This document shows, one piece after another, positions 61,562-64,000 of a DNA stretch of 64,000 bases. Within the stretch, counting starts at the first letter, position 1. Each line of letters begins with the position of its first letter. The DNA is from Novosphingobium piscinae. GTDB taxonomy: Bacteria; Pseudomonadota; Alphaproteobacteria; Sphingomonadales; Sphingomonadaceae. The DNA lies in the NCBI RefSeq assembly GCF_014230355.1, contig NZ_JACLAX010000010.1, positions 1-64,000 on the forward strand. The letters run 5' to 3'. A program made the translations under genes and the position numbers. The notes under the pieces were generated by a model. It had not been told where the DNA came from and searched no databases. It saw only the letters and a list, made by a program, of their open reading frames with translations.

Positions 61562-61817
61562 CGGCACAGGCCACTCCCGATCGCGAGACTCAACGTGTCT
61601 CATGGGCCACACCGAGGGCGCACGGCCCTCGATCCCCGAGAGCCATGGGTAATATGCGTCACGAAGGCTGAACAGTCCTTTTGGACAGGTTGATCACAGA
61701 TCGTGAATTCTCCCGCAGCCTCATTTCGGCGCTGGCCTTGCCGCCAGCGGCCCCGGCCGCTACGATTGAGCAATATTCCCGCGATCGCGCGGGGCCCAGA
61801 GATCAGAGTAGTTGACC

Positions 61818-62996
61818 ATGGCGGACCATCTTCCGCCGGTTGCACGTGAGGCTGCCCCCGGCGGTGGCACGGCAGACGGACCACCCCCTTCGCACCCGGC
61901 ACCGGGTGCGGATCCCGCGCGGCGTACCGGCGCCCGTGGCCCTGGCGGCGGGCCGGGCCAACGGCAGGCCTATGCCGCGATCGATCTCGGTACCAACAAC
62001 TGCCGTCTGCTGATCGCCCGTCCCGCCGGTGACGGGTTTGTCGTGATCGATGCCTTCAGCCGTGTCGTGAGACTGGGTGAGGGGCTCGCCCAGTCCGGGC
62101 GGCTCAGCGATGCGGCGATGGACCGCGCGCTCGCCGCGTTGCAGATTTGCGCCGACAAGCTGCGCCGGCGCAACGTGCATCTGGCCCGCTCGGTGGCGAC
62201 CGAAGCGTGCCGCCGGGCGAGCAATGGTGCGGACTTCATCGAACGCGTGCGTCGCGAGACCGGCATCGCGCTCAACGTGATCAGCGCGCAGGAGGAGGCG
62301 CGGCTGGCGGTGCTGGGTTGCCACATCTTGCTGGAACAGGGTGATGGTCCGGCGATGATCTTCGACATCGGTGGCGGTTCGACCGAGCTGGTGCTGATCG
62401 AGAACGGTCCGACCGTGCCGCGCATCCTGGACTGGCAATCGGTGCCTTGGGGGGTGGTCTCGCTCAGCGAGACCTGTGGCCCTGAAAGCGGTGGGGTCAG
62501 CGAGCGCGCCGCGCGCTACCGCGAAATGCGCGGTCTGGTCGATGCAGCCTTCGCTCCCTTTGCCGAACGCGTCGCCCCGGCGCGTGCCGACATGGCCGGT
62601 TCGGGCGGTCTGCGTCTGCTCGGCACCTCGGGCACGGTGACAACCCTGGCCAGCCTGCATCTTGACCTGCCGGCCTATGATCGCAGCGCAGTCGACGGGG
62701 TGATTGTCCCGGCATCGGCCATGCGGTCTATCGCCGCCCGGCTGTCCGGGCTCAGCCTGGCCGAGCGGCGCGAGGTGCCCTGCATCGGGCGCGAACGCGC
62801 CGATCTGGTGGTGGCGGGCTGCGCCATTCTCGAATCGATTCTCGACATCTGGCCGGCCGAACGGCTCGGCGTGGCCGACCGCGGCATCCGCGAGGGCATC
62901 TTGCGCAGCCTGATGGCCACCGGGCTGTCGCGCCCGGGCGCCGCTGCCCCGGATGCGTCCCCGGCCCCCGCCGCGGCGCGGGCGGACCAGCGATGA
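61818..62996 (+). CDS. Ppx/GppA exopolyphosphatase / pppGpp phosphatase family protein
   Basis: A 392-residue protein. A Pro/Gly-rich N-terminal extension of about 50 residues precedes an ASKHA-fold domain with phosphate-1 AAIDLGTNNCRLLIARP, EARLAVLGCHILLEQ, phosphate-2 AMIFDIGGGSTELVLIE and LRLLGTSGTVTTLASLHLDL. Family members hydrolyse polyphosphate or pppGpp. Overlaps rlmE by 4 nt, a pairing common in alphaproteobacteria. Confidence 0.92.
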   Translation: MADHLPPVAREAAPGGGTADGPPPSHPAPGADPARRTGARGPGGGPGQRQAYAAIDLGTNNCRLLIARPAGDGFVVIDAFSRVVRLGEGLAQSGRLSDAAMDRALAALQICADKLRRRNVHLARSVATEACRRASNGADFIERVRRETGIALNVISAQEEARLAVLGCHILLEQGDGPAMIFDIGGGSTELVLIENGPTVPRILDWQSVPWGVVSLSETCGPESGGVSERAARYREMRGLVDAAFAPFAERVAPARADMAGSGGLRLLGTSGTVTTLASLHLDLPAYDRSAVDGVIVPASAMRSIAARLSGLSLAERREVPCIGRERADLVVAGCAILESILDIWPAERLGVADRGIREGILRSLMATGLSRPGAAAPDASPAPAAARADQR

Positions 62997-63664
62997 GCCG
63001 CGGCGGCCGCGATCCCGACACCCGCCTCAAATCAGGCAAGAAGCGCACGGTCAGCTCGGCCCGCTGGCTGCAGCGTCAGCTGAACGACCCCTATGTCAAA
63101 CAGGCCAAGGCAGACGGCTATCGCAGCCGCGCTGCCTACAAGCTGGCCGAACTTGACGAGCGCTTCGGCCTGCTCAAGGGTGTGCAGCGGGTGGTCGATC
63201 TGGGCATCGCGCCTGGCGGGTGGAGCCAGGTCGTCCGCGCCCGCGCCCCGGCTGCGCGGGTGGTGGGGATCGACCTTTTGCCGACCGAGCCGATCCCCGG
63301 GGTCACCATCTTCGAGATGGACTTCATGGCTGACGCCGCTCCGGCCGCCCTTCAAGGCGCGCTCGACGGGCCACCCGACCTGGTCCTGTCCGACATGGCC
63401 GCCAACACGGTGGGCCATAAGCAGACCGACCACCTGCGCACGATGGGCCTGGTCGAAACCGCGGTGGACTTCGCGATCAGCACCCTGGCGCCCGGCGGCG
63501 GTTTCGTCGCCAAGGTCTTCGCCGGGGGCACCGACGGCGAGCTGCTGACGATCCTGAAGCGCAATTTCGCCACGGTGAAGCACGCCAAACCGCCGGCGAG
63601 CCGCAAGGATTCGTCGGAGTGGTACGTGATCGCCCAGGGCTTCAAGGGCCGCGCTGCGGGCTGA
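62993..63664 (+). CDS. rlmE: 23S rRNA (uridine-2552 2'-O) methyltransferase RlmE
   Basis: A 223-residue RrmJ/FtsJ-family enzyme. SRAAYKLAELDERFGLLKG carries the first catalytic Lys, VVDLGIAPGGWSQVV is the SAM motif, PDLVLSDMAANTVGHKQTDH has the catalytic Asp, GGGFVAKVFAGGTDGELL the second Lys and SSEWYVIAQGFKG the Glu (K-D-K-E tetrad). It methylates the A-loop late in 50S assembly. Confidence 0.96.
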   Translation: MSRGGRDPDTRLKSGKKRTVSSARWLQRQLNDPYVKQAKADGYRSRAAYKLAELDERFGLLKGVQRVVDLGIAPGGWSQVVRARAPAARVVGIDLLPTEPIPGVTIFEMDFMADAAPAALQGALDGPPDLVLSDMAANTVGHKQTDHLRTMGLVETAVDFAISTLAPGGGFVAKVFAGGTDGELLTILKRNFATVKHAKPPASRKDSSEWYVIAQGFKGRAAG

Positions 63665-63729
63665 CCGCGCCAGCGCGGCCTGTCCGGTGTGATGCCGGGC
63701 CTTGGTCGCGTTCATTGTCCCCAAACACG

Positions 63730-63757
63730 AAGGGCGGAGCCGCAGCCCCGCCCGTTC
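63730..63757. terminator. GC-rich stem-loop between convergent rlmE and cytochrome c genes
   Basis: GGGCGG and CCGCCC arms around an about 10-nt loop lie between the two convergent stop codons. No long T run follows on either strand, so a role in termination is only suggested by the position. Confidence 0.3.
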
Positions 63758-63796
63758 GCCGATCCGGCGCGCTGACCGCGCCGGGTCCGGACCGCA

Positions 63797-64000
63797 TTAC
63801 TGCGCGGGAGCCTCGCTGGCCTCGGCGGCCGGCGCTTCGGCAGCGGCGTCGGCAGCCGCCGGCTCGGCAGCCCCGGGGGCCGGCGGAGTGAGCTTGCCGC
63901 CCTGGCTGTTGAGGTAAAGGATCACGTTGGCGCGCTCCTGGGCGTCGGCCAGACCGGCGAAGGTCATCTTGGTGCCCGCGGCGAAGGCCTTGGGGCTCTT
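63797..64000 (-). CDS. Cytochrome c family protein, C-terminal end (runs off the window)
   Basis: Only the last 67 residues are in the window. FAAGTKMTFAGLADAQERAN carries the axial methionine and the C-terminal helix of class I cytochromes c (VILYLNSQGGKL), followed by an Ala/Pro/Glu-rich tail. The haem CxxCH motif would lie outside. A small soluble or membrane-tethered electron carrier is likely. Confidence 0.85.
   Translation of the reverse strand, partial: KSPKAFAAGTKMTFAGLADAQERANVILYLNSQGGKLTPPAPGAAEPAAADAAAEAPAAEASEAPAQ

Overview
The window is high-GC alphaproteobacterial DNA and most likely comes from an aerobic anoxygenic phototroph of the Sphingomonadales (Erythrobacteraceae/Sphingomonadaceae type). 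The evidence is two large TonB-dependent receptors, a TorF-type porin, bacteriochlorophyll genes bchE and bchJ behind a PpsR/CrtJ-type site, an EL222-like LOV-HTH regulator, and the typical sphingomonad small genes. All calls come from reading the sequence; no database search was run.

1-14.7 kb: an initiator tRNA-Met gene is followed by an apparent mobile RiPP/peptide-secretion island. It holds a TorF-like porin, a secreted S8 protease, an RseA-type anti-sigma factor, an ECF sigma factor, a SAM methyltransferase, two ABC exporters (one with an intact C39 peptidase domain), an HlyD adaptor, an unrecognised 621-aa enzyme, a 51-aa Ser/Thr-rich candidate precursor peptide and a TolC-type channel. 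Both divergent promoter regions of the island carry back-to-back copies of the same element (GAATAA, 14-15 nt, CGTT), giving four predicted promoters for the island's own sigma factor. A 14-bp copy of the tRNA 3' end at 14719-14732 marks a possible right border. This is the best candidate for an undescribed system here.

14.8-45.6 kb: chromosomal genes. They comprise a TauE sulfite exporter, a TonB receptor, C4-dicarboxylate uptake dctA with dctB-dctD (DctD lacks the GAFTGA loop), a LysR/extradiol dioxygenase/azoreductase unit, a TonB receptor-hydrolase-MFS operon with a divergent TetR and a clear operator, and a LysR regulator divergent from dabB-dabA-PII (inorganic carbon uptake). After these come dinB, a thiolase, a six-gene group of small regulators/RadC-like proteins, sulfite dehydrogenase sorAB, and bchE-bchJ.

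45.7-60.9 kb: an integrated element bounded by a perfect 45-bp direct repeat of the tRNA-Gln(CTG) 3' part (45717-45761 and 60808-60852). It contains a tyrosine integrase destroyed by an internal inversion, an AlpA-like excisionase, a replication-type protein, an EcoRII-like restriction-modification system with Vsr, a truncated GHKL ATPase, a serine recombinase, a three-gene sce7726/sce7725/RES-domain operon that looks like a defence or toxin module, an internally deleted IS66 element and several small genes.

60.9-64 kb: core chromosome again, with the LOV-HTH photoreceptor, Ppx/GppA phosphatase, rRNA methyltransferase RlmE, and the C-terminal end of a cytochrome c running off the window.
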